A DNA stretch of 56,323 bases from Candidatus Methanoperedens nitratireducens. GTDB lineage: Archaea; Halobacteriota; Methanosarcinia; Methanosarcinales; Methanoperedenaceae. The notes under the pieces are model-generated. The model saw nothing but the letters and a program-made list of their open reading frames with translations. It made no database searches and was not told the DNA's origin. The DNA lies in the NCBI GenBank assembly GCA_020724545.1, contig DYGR01000018.1:1-56323 (forward strand), read 5' to 3'. Every line of letters begins with the position of its first letter. Within the stretch, counting starts at the first letter, position 1. A program made the translations under genes and the position numbers. This document shows positions 30,136-39,184 of the stretch, in pieces.

Positions 30136-31281
30136 TCAATTATTTCCATCTCTTAGCATATTAATCATATTGTATCCAGTACCTCTCTCTATCACATTAT
30201 ACAGCGTATCCCGCTTCGCCACAGGCCGCCCCAATCTCTTTGCAGCATGCACAAGCTCATCCACGCTCTTGCTGTGAAAAGGCACCCCTGCAGCCCGAAC
30301 AACATTTTCCTCTATCATTGTTCCCCCAAGGTCATTCGCGCCGAAGTTCAGCGCTACCTGGGCGACTGAGAGGCCCTGCGTGACCCATGAGGCCTGGATA
30401 TTCTTGATGTATCCATTGAGAAGGATGCGCGATACTGCGACCATCTTGAGGTAATCCATGCCAGTTGAATTCCCGCTTAACTGCGTATTTTCTGACTGGA
30501 AGCTCCAGGGTATAAAAGCAGTAAACCCGTTATACTTTTTTTGCATCTCACATATCCTGATAATGTGCTTTACCCTCTCCTCCAGAGTCTCGGCATGCCC
30601 GAAGACCATCGTTGCAGTGGTCGGAATACCCAGGGAATGGGCAGACAGCATCACCTCCTGCCACTTCTCCCACCCGATCTTGCCGGGCGAGATATAACCC
30701 CGCACCCTGTCATCCAGTATCTCAGCGCCTCCGCCCGGTATTGAATCAAGCCCTGCATCATGGAGCCTCAGGATCGTTTCCCTGATACTGGCGCCGTATA
30801 ACTTTGACATGTGCACTATCTCAGGCGGGGAAAAAGCATGCATCTGGACATTGAACCTTTTTTTGACCTGCTTGAGCATTTCCTCATAGTATTCAATCTG
30901 GATATCGGGGTTCAATCCTCCCTGGAGCAGGATCTGGGTTGCGCCTAGCCTGACAGCCTCATCCACTTTTGAGAGAATCTCTTTGATCGTCAGGACATAC
31001 GCATCCTCTGCATCAGGCTTCCTGTAGAATGCGCAGAACCTGCATTTTGAAGAGCAGATATTGGTATAATTTATATTCCTGTCCACGACAAAGGTAACCA
31101 GATCACCGGCGCTCCTCTTTCGCAGAACATCTGCTGCTGCGCCCAGAAGGTTAAGGTTACTGGATTCAAGCAGCCTTGTGCCCTCTTTTATGTCCACTGG
31201 CTCATTATCCATTGCTTGATAGAGAATCTCAGAGATCTCGTTATCATCTGTTAATTTTTTTATTATGTCAAAATTCATCAT
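30136..31281 (-). CDS. mqnC: Radical SAM cyclic dehypoxanthinyl futalosine synthase-like (MqnC; CofH-related)
   Basis: The 381-residue radical SAM enzyme has the CxxxCxxC cluster motif in NICSSKCRFCAF (about residues 75-82) after TFVVDRNINYTN. It also has LLQGGLNPDIQIEYYEEML, HAFSPPEIVHMS, GGGAEILDDRVR and a GANDLGGTMIEENVVRAAG end. These phrases are those of futalosine-pathway MqnC rather than F420 CofH, whose leader reads NNNINLTN. MqnC makes a menaquinone precursor, consistent with Methanoperedens, which uses menaquinone. The closely related F420 enzyme CofH is the alternative. The gene overlaps the H4MPT-related dihydropteroate synthase gene by 14 bases. Confidence 0.78.
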   Translation of the reverse strand: MMNFDIIKKLTDDNEISEILYQAMDNEPVDIKEGTRLLESSNLNLLGAAADVLRKRSAGDLVTFVVDRNINYTNICSSKCRFCAFYRKPDAEDAYVLTIKEILSKVDEAVRLGATQILLQGGLNPDIQIEYYEEMLKQVKKRFNVQMHAFSPPEIVHMSKLYGASIRETILRLHDAGLDSIPGGGAEILDDRVRGYISPGKIGWEKWQEVMLSAHSLGIPTTATMVFGHAETLEERVKHIIRICEMQKKYNGFTAFIPWSFQSENTQLSGNSTGMDYLKMVAVSRILLNGYIKNIQASWVTQGLSVAQVALNFGANDLGGTMIEENVVRAAGVPFHSKSVDELVHAAKRLGRPVAKRDTLYNVIERGTGYNMINMLRDGNN

Positions 31282-32746
31282 CCTGTGAATAGCTCCTCTT
31301 GAATTTCAGGGCAAGTTCAGCCCTCATAAGTTCCCTCCCAAGATAAGCAGCATGATCAAGCCGTGAGACCAATCCAAGCCTGATGATAGTATCAAGAACT
31401 TCCTTTGCTGTGGCTCCAGCGATTGAATTATTTCTATTTCTTGCTATGATCTTTCCTGGATAGAGCTTCCCCTCCATGATCTGGTCATCTGTGATATCGA
31501 TCTTAAAGCACCCTGCCGGGTCAAGATGCCATCTTTCGCTGCCCTCAGCTTCGATTATATCTTCGGGCATAGTGCTAAACGCACGTCTTCTTTTCTCCTT
31601 AATCTTAAGGAGATCGATCCCCATATCCTTGGGGGCGCTTCCTCTTTCTCTTGCAAGCGCCATCATAATAGATGCAGCCTTTAGCTCAGATACGCTGCTG
31701 TGGGCTTTATCACTGTACTCGGGCGTGAATAAAACGCTGGCATCAAGTTCCATGGCACTTACAGCAAGTATGGCGTTAATGCCGATTGAATCGGCATCTA
31801 TCAGTTCTGTGACATTCCCCGCGCCAAAAAAAAGCGGTACTGTCAGGTCACGCTTTCGGAACTCATAATACCTGTTGATTGATTCCACTAATCCATAACC
31901 CGGCGGCTCAAGCACAGGATCTGCTATAATATTGTTGATGCCCGAATTCCTTGCTGATTCAATATTGTTAAATAAACTCTCTAAATCACCTGCGCAATCA
32001 GGGATTATAACCGCAGTAGCCAAATTTTGAATAATGTTCTCTTTTACCTCATCGATGTTCTCGGAGTTCAGGCTCAGTACAGCATCCACTCCTGCATCCA
32101 GAGCTGCATTGATTAGCAGGGGATCAAGCGTATCGATGCTGATGGGCGCCAGAGTTGCAGATCTTGCTACTTCAACAGCATTTCTAACTTCATCTGGTTC
32201 TGTATCCAGAGAAATACCAAGGTCGATAATATCTGCCCCATTCTGTATAAAATATAGTATTTTATCCATTAGCTCCTGCCGGGATAGATGGCCTGCATCT
32301 ACTATCTCAGCCATTACCTTCATACGTGAGTTCCCGCCAAGCTTCACTCCTTTTATAATAAATGGCGATACTGACCTCTCCTCAAGTTCGGCTATTTTTT
32401 CAAAAGCATTTGTGCGCCTCATCCTGGCCAGCAGTTCACAGGCAGGGACTTCTCTGGAAAAGGTAATATCCTCACTATAGGAGAGCACAAAACCAAGATC
32501 AACAGCATGTTTTGGGCCAAGCATTACAGGCGTGCCTGATTCCCTCTCAAGCGCTCTGAAATCACCTGATGCAAGACCTGGAATCAATACCAGGTTATAC
32601 CTTGTATCATAGAGATACCGCTTGAGCAGGGCAGGAGTAATAAATGAAGCGACCTCTATATCCAGAACAAGAACATCAGCCATGTTCTGTACCGATTTCC
32701 TTACGGCATTCTCTGCCAGTCTTCCGGTTACTACCAGGATATCCAT
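31268..32746 (-). CDS. Dihydropteroate synthase-like protein of tetrahydromethanopterin biosynthesis
   Basis: The 492-residue protein matches the archaeal dihydropteroate-synthase-related family (MJ0107 type). An N-terminal domain of about 140 residues is followed by a pterin-binding TIM barrel (GADIIDLGISLDTEPDEVRN, PISIDTLDPLLINAALDAGVDAVLSLN, IADPVLEPPGYGLV, FFGAGNVTELID), then an extension ending in IARNRNNSIAGATAKEVLDTIIRLGLVS. It condenses a pterin with an aniline ribofuranosyl unit for H4MPT, the C1 carrier of methanogens and anaerobic methane oxidisers. It overlaps the MqnC gene downstream. Confidence 0.82.
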   Translation of the reverse strand: MDILVVTGRLAENAVRKSVQNMADVLVLDIEVASFITPALLKRYLYDTRYNLVLIPGLASGDFRALERESGTPVMLGPKHAVDLGFVLSYSEDITFSREVPACELLARMRRTNAFEKIAELEERSVSPFIIKGVKLGGNSRMKVMAEIVDAGHLSRQELMDKILYFIQNGADIIDLGISLDTEPDEVRNAVEVARSATLAPISIDTLDPLLINAALDAGVDAVLSLNSENIDEVKENIIQNLATAVIIPDCAGDLESLFNNIESARNSGINNIIADPVLEPPGYGLVESINRYYEFRKRDLTVPLFFGAGNVTELIDADSIGINAILAVSAMELDASVLFTPEYSDKAHSSVSELKAASIMMALARERGSAPKDMGIDLLKIKEKRRRAFSTMPEDIIEAEGSERWHLDPAGCFKIDITDDQIMEGKLYPGKIIARNRNNSIAGATAKEVLDTIIRLGLVSRLDHAAYLGRELMRAELALKFKRSYSQDDEF

Positions 32747-32780
32747 GTTAATCTTAGTCCATCTATCTTTAACGATTGGC

Positions 32781-33437
32781 CTAACTTAAAAACATACCTT
32801 TAATTCCATTAGATATAAAAGTAACAGCTATAGCCCCAAGGAAAAGCCCCATCAATCGTGTTATTACCAGAGTACCTGTTACTCCAACTACCTTATTAAA
32901 ATAATTAGAGAACCAGAAAATTAGAAAAGTAATGGCAAATGTAATCAGGATAGCGGCTATCACCATCAGTTTTAGATCAATATGTTCTGCTCTTTCCATA
33001 AACAGGATAATTGTTGTAATTGCCCCTGGTCCTGTTAACATGGGCATTGCCATCGGGAATACTGAAATGTTTTCCCTGTGCGCTGCATCTGATAGTTCCT
33101 CGGATGTGATGCTCTCCCGCGTGACTCTTGCAAATACCATATCCATAGCTACAAGGAAAAGCAAGATTCCTCCTGCAATTCTCAGGGAATCTGTTGTGAT
33201 ATCAAAAAATCTTAATATAAGTCCACCTGATATCGAGAAGATGATCGCCATGACGCAGGCAATTACTACAGAACGCTTTGCAACATGGCGCTTATCAGCC
33301 TGGTTCATATGTGAGGTTATAGAGATAAAAGTCATCACACCAGTGACAGGATTGACTATTGAGAATATGGCCGTAAAGGCAGAAATGAAAAATGTGATAT
33401 CCGAAGTAAGATCTGGTGCCATTATTGTTTTGATCAC
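32781..33437 (-). CDS. MarC-family integral membrane protein
   Basis: The 218-residue protein has six hydrophobic segments and the MarC/UPF0056 pattern: FFISAFTAIFSIVNPVTGVMTFIS at the start, then GGILLFLVAMDMVF, PMAMPMLTGPGAITTIILF and GTLVITRLMGLFLGAIAVTFISNGI. The function is unknown despite the name. Initiation is at GTG 33437 or ATG 33422 (the in-frame MAPDLTSD). The adjacent tRNA gene is just downstream of its divergent side. Confidence 0.83.
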   Translation of the reverse strand: MIKTIMAPDLTSDITFFISAFTAIFSIVNPVTGVMTFISITSHMNQADKRHVAKRSVVIACVMAIIFSISGGLILRFFDITTDSLRIAGGILLFLVAMDMVFARVTRESITSEELSDAAHRENISVFPMAMPMLTGPGAITTIILFMERAEHIDLKLMVIAAILITFAITFLIFWFSNYFNKVVGVTGTLVITRLMGLFLGAIAVTFISNGIKGMFLS

Positions 33438-33465
33438 TATTCTGTTTAAATGCTATAGGATAAAA

Positions 33466-33537
33466 TGGACCCGGCGGGATTCGAACCCGCGGCCTTTGCG
33501 TTGCGAACGCAACGATCTACCCCTGATCTACAGGCCC
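33466..33537 (-). tRNA. tRNA-Ala(CGC)
   Basis: A 72-nt cloverleaf was folded by eye: acceptor GGGCCTG with CGGGTCC, D stem GATC/GATC, anticodon stem TTGCG/CGCAA enclosing TTCGCAA (anticodon CGC), T arm GCGGG-TTCGAAT-CCCGC and discriminator A. No CCA is encoded. An AT-rich stretch lies upstream on the minus strand (33540-33570). Confidence 0.9.
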
Positions 33538-33571
33538 CGTAAAATAATATGACATGCAGGAAATAATATTT

Positions 33572-33847
33572 CTACATCCTGCCAAGTTCTATCACAGATA
33601 CACTTTCTACCCCATTTACTTTACTGAAGGCCTCTTCGACTTTCTCAGTTCCACCTTCAATATCGCCTACTCTAACCACTACCATAAGGGCTTTTAGACC
33701 AAAAGCAACTGGTTCCTCAGTGAATCCGTGCAGTCGTGCCCCCTTTGGAATTACTTTTTCAAGGTCCTCTTTAAGCTTATTTAAATCAACGTCCATACCA
33801 GAGGGCATTACTCTTATTTTAGCTGCTACTTCTCCCATCTTCTTCAC
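33572..33847 (-). CDS. ef1b: Translation elongation factor 1-beta (aEF-1beta)
   Basis: The 91-residue protein matches archaeal EF-1beta, the nucleotide exchange factor for aEF-1alpha: EVAAKIRVMPSGMDVDLNKL, PKGARLHGFTEEPVAFGLKALMV and a VSVIELGRM end. The GTG at 33847 overlaps the stop of the upstream zinc-ribbon gene (GTGA); an ATG three codons in (33838) is the other candidate start. It is co-transcribed with the zinc-ribbon gene. Confidence 0.93.
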   Translation of the reverse strand: MKKMGEVAAKIRVMPSGMDVDLNKLKEDLEKVIPKGARLHGFTEEPVAFGLKALMVVVRVGDIEGGTEKVEEAFSKVNGVESVSVIELGRM

Positions 33848-34014
33848 GGCCCCTCAAATCCACACACAGGGCATTTATAAGGATTGTTCTGATGCCTGCA
33901 GCTAATACATCTTCCAAGTTCTGTTCCACACTGCGGGCATGGAAATCGCGCATAACCGCGCTCAATAAGATTTACTCCGCACGATACACATTTTTTTGCT
34001 TCAACTCTAGCCAT
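33844..34014 (-). CDS. Small archaeal zinc-ribbon protein (HVO_2753-like)
   Basis: The 56-residue protein has four paired knuckles: KKCVSCG (8-14), FPCPQCGTELG, RCISCRH and KCPVCG, the composition of the conserved small zinc-finger proteins encoded next to aEF-1beta in euryarchaea. These have been linked to swarming and biofilm phenotypes in Haloferax. The ATG at 34014 is the sole in-frame start, and the downstream GTG start of aEF-1beta overlaps its stop. Confidence 0.85.
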   Translation of the reverse strand: MARVEAKKCVSCGVNLIERGYARFPCPQCGTELGRCISCRHQNNPYKCPVCGFEGP

Positions 34015-34062
34015 AATATTCTCCTTATGTCTGGACTTTCATAGAATCAAAAGTTATTAAAT

Positions 34063-34659
34063 CTATCCCTTTATAAGTGTCCCGATTGAATGGCCCACAA
34101 AAGCATTTATCAATCTACCGGAACAGCTTCCGTTAATTATCTCGCAGTTCATCTTATTCCGTATGAGAAAATGAGGAAGCTCTGCATCCACGCATGTCTG
34201 TATACCTGTAATCTCAGATGCCTGAATCTCTTCTTTCAATGTTCCATTGATGTATATCCCATCCACATCAGTTGCTTTAATAAACCTGGCTTTAAGTTTA
34301 AGCGCAACCCATGCGGCTATAGTATCAGAGGTCACATCCCATGTATGCGGCAGCTCATCTTTTTTTTTAAGGAGATTGTAAGGCAGAAGAATGCATACTC
34401 CCTCAACAGCACCAGGATCATCAATCAGCTTCACCCGGGTTCCATCACCCAGGTAATAGCCGTATTGTTCCATTGCAAGTATTGCCATCCAGTGAGATGC
34501 TTCCTGCGAAGCATTTACTTTTCGTACAGTATCGGCGAAGACCGAGCCTCCGGGGACTATCAGTATTCTCTGCCCGCTTGCATGTGAGTAATCGGTTATC
34601 TCTTTTATAAGTCCTTTTGCCCTGTGCATCAGGCTTCCGCCTATTTTTACAACTATCAT
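34063..34659 (-). CDS. mfnE: Amino-acid-kinase-fold kinase, MfnE-like (methanofuran pathway)
   Basis: The 198-residue AAK-superfamily protein has the glycine-rich start MIVVKIGGSLM, a VPGGSVFADTVR loop, WDVTSDTIAAWVALKL and FIKATDVDGIY, and a C-terminal ELPHFLIRN ... EIINGSCSGRLINA segment. Its length and these motifs match MfnE, which phosphorylates the aminomethylfuran phosphate in methanofuran synthesis. Other small AAK enzymes, such as isopentenyl phosphate kinase, have a different C terminus. Methanofuran fits the methanogenic C1 pathway here. It is the first gene of the zinc-ribbon/EF-1beta group. Confidence 0.68.
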   Translation of the reverse strand: MIVVKIGGSLMHRAKGLIKEITDYSHASGQRILIVPGGSVFADTVRKVNASQEASHWMAILAMEQYGYYLGDGTRVKLIDDPGAVEGVCILLPYNLLKKKDELPHTWDVTSDTIAAWVALKLKARFIKATDVDGIYINGTLKEEIQASEITGIQTCVDAELPHFLIRNKMNCEIINGSCSGRLINAFVGHSIGTLIKG

Positions 34660-34681
34660 GAATTTTTAGTAAAACGGCAGT

Positions 34682-34690
34682 GTTTAAATA
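34682..34690 (+). promoter_or_regulatory. TATA box of mtnA
   Basis: GTTTAAATA lies with its centre 31 bp before the ATG at 34717. Archaeal initiation about 26 bp downstream would give a near-leaderless transcript, although a GGGAG at 34697-34701 could also serve as ribosome site. Confidence 0.4.
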
Positions 34691-34716
34691 TGTAACGGGA
34701 GTATAAAACGAATACA

Positions 34717-35736
34717 ATGAGGACTATAGACTGGGACTATAAGAAAAACAGTATTATAATGATAGATCAGACCCTTCTTCCAGGAGAATATAAAGTGATC
34801 GAGTGCAGCACGGTTGATTCTTTATGCGAAGCCATAAAGCGCCTGCGCGTGCGGGGAGCGCCTGCTCTTGGAGCTGCAGGAGGGTTTGGTATTGCACTTG
34901 CTGCTTTTAAAAGTAATGCATCTTCTCTTAATGGATTAATGGACGATATCGAGAATGCCGGCAAAACGATCATCGCTACAAGACCTACTGCCGTGAATCT
35001 TTCATGGGGTGTTAACCGTGTTATCAGTGCAGTCGAGGATGCAAGGAATATAAAAGAAGCAAGGATGTTCATCCTCGATGAAGCAAAAGCCATAGCTGAT
35101 GAGGATGTGGAGAAGAATATGCGGCTGGGCGAATATGGCGCATCATTACTTGAAGACGGCGATACTGTCATGACCCACTGCAACGCTGGCAGGCTTGCCT
35201 GTGTTGACTGGGGCACAGCCCTTGGTGTTATCCGCTCTGCGCGCGCTGAAGGAAAGGATATAAAGGTTATCTCATGCGAAACCCGACCCCTGAACCAGGG
35301 GAGCCGCATCACCACCTGGGAGCTGGTTCAGGACAAGATTCCGGTTACCCTTATTACGGACAGCATGTCGGGTCATGTGATGCGAAAAGGCATGGTTGAT
35401 AAAGTGATCGTGGGAGCTGACAGGATCACGCAGGATGCAGTGTTTAACAAAATAGGGACTTATACGCATGCAGTCCTCGCAAAAGAGCATGATATACCGT
35501 TCTACGTGGCTGCGCCCGTCTCCACGTTCGATTTTGAGCGCATGGAGGATGAGATCGAGATCGAGCTAAGAGATCCTGGTGAGCTGAGATATTTCGGAAG
35601 CCATCAGATAGCACCGCTTGATGTTGAGGTGTATAACCCTGCATTTGATGCCACTCCAATGGAATACGTGAGCGCAATAATCACTGAGAACGGTATCTTC
35701 TACCCGCCGTTTTTGCTTGATGAAGTCAAGATATAG
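34717..35736 (+). CDS. mtnA: Methylthioribose-1-phosphate isomerase (MtnA family)
   Basis: The 339-residue eIF2B-like isomerase has RVRGAPALGAAGGFGIALAA near the N terminus, PTAVNLSWGVNR, MTHCNAGRLACVDWGTALGV (catalytic Cys, about residue 158) and VGADRITQDAVFNKIGTY (catalytic Asp, about 233). It converts methylthioribose-1-phosphate to methylthioribulose-1-phosphate in methionine salvage; some archaeal homologues act on ribose-1,5-bisphosphate. It stands as a single-gene unit. Confidence 0.9.
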   Translation: MRTIDWDYKKNSIIMIDQTLLPGEYKVIECSTVDSLCEAIKRLRVRGAPALGAAGGFGIALAAFKSNASSLNGLMDDIENAGKTIIATRPTAVNLSWGVNRVISAVEDARNIKEARMFILDEAKAIADEDVEKNMRLGEYGASLLEDGDTVMTHCNAGRLACVDWGTALGVIRSARAEGKDIKVISCETRPLNQGSRITTWELVQDKIPVTLITDSMSGHVMRKGMVDKVIVGADRITQDAVFNKIGTYTHAVLAKEHDIPFYVAAPVSTFDFERMEDEIEIELRDPGELRYFGSHQIAPLDVEVYNPAFDATPMEYVSAIITENGIFYPPFLLDEVKI

Positions 35737-35778
35737 TGTCAGGATATAGTAAACCGCAAAACTCTCCATTAGTGCAAT

Positions 35779-36963
35779 TTATAAGTTCGACTGGAAATCT
35801 TCAAGATCAAAAGCAAAGTATCCTTTTTCTCTGAAAGCTTCTTTCCCTTCAATAGTTTTAGCAATAACACCGTAACGCTCTTTGCGCTCTGGATTTTGCC
35901 ACTTCACGAGTGCTGCTTTGCGCTTTAATTCAGAGAGAATCTTCTCGGTCTCTTTCTTTCTTAATGTACTCCATTTGCACTCAAAGAAGGCAATTTCTTT
36001 GCTTTCTTCGTTCAGTGCAACTATGTCAATTTCCTCCTCTTTGTGCCACCACTTTCCTATTTTTTGAAAAGATGGCAGCAGGCTGAAAATAAACTCCTTC
36101 AAAACAAATGCCTCGAATTTTTTCCCAAAGAAACTCGTTAATGATTCATTTTCAGGGCTAAAAACGCCTCTTTCAATTTCTTCCCTGTATTTGAATACGA
36201 AATTGAACCAGAAATCGAAAACATGATCCTTTATCAGGTACAATCCTTTTTTGGGGCTTCCGACCACAGAAACCTGTCTTTCTATAAATCCCAGGCGAAG
36301 AAGGTTCTCAAGGTATGGGTATATTTCCCTGACACCAATGCCTGTGAAGTTGGCTATTTCCGTAGGTTTCGTATTGCCGTAGGCTATGGCATTGAGAATG
36401 GAAAAATAGGTCTTAAGCTCTTTAAATTCCTGCGAGATTATAAAGTACGGTTCCCTGTAGAAATAACCGTGCTTGCTGAAAAACTCTTTCTCAATAAAAT
36501 CCTTGAAGCTTTTGTGTTCTGAAGCTTTGATCAGATACTCAGGCACTCCTCCTATTGACATGTACAGCTCAAGATCTTCCTGGAAAGGCATGTTGAGAAA
36601 CTCTCTGGCATATTTGAAAGAAAGTCCTTCTAAAAGTATATCCCTGCTCCGCCTCCCGTAAAGAGGGGAAGCATAAGATAGCACCATTTCGCTCATGAGT
36701 CCAAGCATTGAGCCTGAAAGCAAGAGGCAGACGTTTGAGGCTGCAAAAGAGGTATCCCAGTACTTTTGCAGCACACTGAGAATCCTTTTATCGCTTTTCA
36801 CAAGATATGAAAATTCATCTATCAGCAGATAGAAGCGCTCTCGTGGGGAATTCCTTGCAAGATAACCAAAAAGCTGGTCACAATCCTTTATCTCCAGGGT
36901 TTTAAGCAGGTTGTCGCCAGTGAATTCTGCGATTTTTTCCTTTAATATCGTAGCCAGCGCCAA
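35779..36963 (-). pseudogene. AAA ATPase of the DUF234 type lacking its P-loop region
   Basis: The 394-residue frame retains the later parts of an archaeal AAA ATPase: Walker B-like FYLLIDEFSYLVKS, a CLLLSGSMLGLM sensor strand, GRRSRDILLEGLSFKYAREFLN, winged-helix and a C-terminal PD-(D/E)xK-like end (EIDIVALNEESKEIAFFECKWS). The N-terminal segment of about 60-70 residues that should hold the GxxxxGKT Walker A is absent, and no such sequence lies between it and the htpX gene. It is either a truncated pseudogene or a shortened protein without ATPase activity. The DUF234 nuclease-like domain is intact. Confidence 0.65.
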
Positions 36964-37008
36964 TCTTTAATATAATCAACTACATTGTTAATCTGGGAGA
37001 AGCATAAA

Positions 37009-37893
37009 ATGAAAAAATGGTACCATGACTATGGACTGCAGGCCCGCATGATATTCACCATGTTCCTGCTTGCCGCGCTCTATCTTTTCTTTCTGGTTAT
37101 TTTGTGGGCATATGGAGGGGTCGGTACATTCTATCTAATTATTTTTGCGGGATTTTTCCTGTTTATCCAGTTCTTCTTATCAGATAAGCTTGTGCTCTGG
37201 AGCGTTGGGGGACGTGTTGTGAGTGAAGAAGAGGAACCGCGCCTTCATGAGACAGTATCAAGACTCTGCGCTATAGCCGATCTTCCAAAACCAAAGATAG
37301 CTATTGTGAACAGTAATGTTCCCAATGCCTTTGCAACGGGAAAGAGCAAAGGAAGCGCAGTTGTGGCAGTTACCACTTCCCTGATGCAGCGGTTAAGCCA
37401 GCCCGAGCTTGAGGCCGTGCTTGCACATGAGCTGAGCCATGTCAAGAATCGGGATATGGTCGTCATGACTATTGCAAGCTTTCTCTCCACGGTTGCCTTT
37501 TTCCTTGTAAGGAACATGCTGTTTTTCGGAATGGGCGGGCGTGACCGAAGAGGCGCAGGCGCTGCGATAATAGTATGGGTGGTCTCAATTGTAGTATGGA
37601 TTCTGAGTTTTCTTCTCATCCGCGCCCTCTCAAGGTATCGTGAGCTTTCAGCAGACCGCGGTTCTGCAATAATAACAGGTCGTCCCTCGAATCTTGCCTC
37701 AGCCCTGATGAGAATCAGCGGGCTCATGGAACGCGTACCATCACGCGATTTAAGGGAAGTGGAAGGTATGAAGGCGTTCTTCATCATCCCTGCGATATCA
37801 GGTGAGTCGGTAATGGATTTTTTCGCAACGCATCCGCCAGTAGAGAAACGTATACGTGCGCTTGAGGAGATGGAGAGGAGGATGGAGTTTTAA
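37009..37893 (+). CDS. htpX: HtpX-like M48 zinc metalloprotease
   Basis: This 294-residue membrane protease starts at ATG 37009 with GGGAGA ahead; an earlier in-frame TTG adds eight residues. It has two N-terminal helices, the HExxH motif in AHELSHVKNRD (about residue 144-148), two further helices (TVAFFLVRNMLFFG; IIVWVVSIVVWILSFLL) and the third ligand Glu in YRELSADRGSA (about 219). It degrades misfolded membrane proteins under stress. It is followed without a gap by the PspAB-like gene, a widespread archaeal pairing. Confidence 0.9.
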   Translation: MKKWYHDYGLQARMIFTMFLLAALYLFFLVILWAYGGVGTFYLIIFAGFFLFIQFFLSDKLVLWSVGGRVVSEEEEPRLHETVSRLCAIADLPKPKIAIVNSNVPNAFATGKSKGSAVVAVTTSLMQRLSQPELEAVLAHELSHVKNRDMVVMTIASFLSTVAFFLVRNMLFFGMGGRDRRGAGAAIIVWVVSIVVWILSFLLIRALSRYRELSADRGSAIITGRPSNLASALMRISGLMERVPSRDLREVEGMKAFFIIPAISGESVMDFFATHPPVEKRIRALEEMERRMEF

Positions 37894-38451
37894 ATGGGTC
37901 TCCTGGATACGCTGCTTGGCAGAAGCAAACTCCCAAAACCAAAACCAGATAGATTGTTTGCCATGTCCACAGCCTACATCACGCTTAGTACCAATCTTAA
38001 CCTGATATCAAAAGGCGCAGGCATTTGTTTTAGACCTATTGAAGCCTCAAGGTTCAGGAATGCCCAGATCGAGATAGGTGAATTGCTTCAACGAAGCTGT
38101 AAAGAAACGAATACCATTTATAAGATGCAGAAGGATTCCTATGGATACCTCTGGGTTATATTGAATGACCCGGATTTTGAGGATCTTGTAGCCACATTAT
38201 ACCTTGTGAGCCAGACACTGGCAGAGCACGGGTTTGATGAGCTGCTGCTGTGCGCTGTTTTTAAATTCGGGAACGAATCTACGGTTTACTGGATATACAA
38301 TTATAAACAGGCAAGATTCTACCCCTTTGTACCAAAAGGAAAACAGAGGGACTCTACATATGAGTTCAGGCTTCGCTCTATTATGGATAAAGAACTTCCC
38401 ATTGAAAAGGATGTGGAGCGGTGGTATCCGCTGTGGGATATACCTGTATAA
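37894..38451 (+). CDS. pspAB: PspAB-like (HtpX-associated) protein
   Basis: The 185-residue protein starts at 37894, immediately after the htpX stop. It carries the PspA-associated PspAB pattern MGLLDTLLGRSKLPKPKPDRLFAMSTAYITL and LVATLYLVSQTLAEHGFDELLLCAVFKF, and ends RWYPLWDIPV. In actinobacteria and archaea these are linked to membrane-stress and HtpX modules. The molecular role is unknown. Confidence 0.8.
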   Translation: MGLLDTLLGRSKLPKPKPDRLFAMSTAYITLSTNLNLISKGAGICFRPIEASRFRNAQIEIGELLQRSCKETNTIYKMQKDSYGYLWVILNDPDFEDLVATLYLVSQTLAEHGFDELLLCAVFKFGNESTVYWIYNYKQARFYPFVPKGKQRDSTYEFRLRSIMDKELPIEKDVERWYPLWDIPV

Positions 38452-38498
38452 ATATGCCAGGTAAAATTGAGGGCAGGATAATATTGCAAAAAGCCTCT

Positions 38499-39104
38499 TC
38501 AAATCCACCGGGTTAAAACCATTGCTATTAACGCGGCATAAGGTACTGCAATATTATCCTGCTTACTAACAGCACCGGCCAGCATCCCGAAAACACTTCC
38601 GACTATAGCTATGGGACCGGCAAAATAAAAACCTGCCAGTGATGCCGCTATAAGACCTGATATTGAGCCTTCCCATGATTTATTCTTATTAAATGGGAGT
38701 TTATGCCTCCCGTATCTTTTGCCTATGACCCCTGCAAACCCGTCCCCTGCGGCAAGAATCGCAATGGCTGCAAAACATATCTTTTCATCGATGAAAAAAG
38801 AGAGAGAAAGGAGCGAAAGAATAGATACGAAATATGATAAAGGCTCGATTGAAAATTTCTCTAATTCATGATCTTTATAAACCATGGAGAGAATACCATT
38901 GCTTATCTTTGGTTTTAAGGTCTCAATGGTAAGATAAATAACAAACCCGAACATAACCAGGGCTATTGTTTGATTCTTTTCCCAGAATGTGGCTAATACC
39001 GGAATAAAGATGCCTGAGATATGGATTACTTTTCGCAGTTGCACGGTAATACCATCTTGTTTCTCAGGTATTAAAACCAGTTTCTTGCTAACAGAGCTTA
39101 TCAA
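38499..39104 (-). CDS. Dolichol kinase/phosphatidate cytidylyltransferase-like CTP-dependent membrane kinase
   Basis: The 201-residue polytopic protein has QLRKVIHISGIFIP (an RKxxH-type start), LAAGDGFAGVIGKRYGRHKLPFNKNKSWEGSISG (the DGxA-GxxxG-RxG...SxEG signature) and several membrane helices. This is the SEC59/VTE5/DGK1 group, which phosphorylates polyprenols or other lipids with CTP. In archaea it probably supplies lipid phosphates for glycan carriers. It lies between PspAB and hypC and is transcribed divergently from hypC. Confidence 0.78.
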   Translation of the reverse strand: MISSVSKKLVLIPEKQDGITVQLRKVIHISGIFIPVLATFWEKNQTIALVMFGFVIYLTIETLKPKISNGILSMVYKDHELEKFSIEPLSYFVSILSLLSLSFFIDEKICFAAIAILAAGDGFAGVIGKRYGRHKLPFNKNKSWEGSISGLIAASLAGFYFAGPIAIVGSVFGMLAGAVSKQDNIAVPYAALIAMVLTRWI

Positions 39105-39184
39105 TCGATTATTAACGGGTGAGAAAACTTTAAACCGTAGTACAGAGAATATAGTATAAAACCATAATATAGAGAAGTATAAAG

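Noticed and set aside
33466..33537. tRNA-Ala as the integration target of the element
   Set aside because: It lies 12 kb from the integrase end and is flanked by housekeeping genes with no integrase or repeat of the tRNA 3' end nearby.
34090..34587. 165-codon plus-strand frame
   Set aside because: It is antisense to the MfnE-like kinase, whose motifs are clear.
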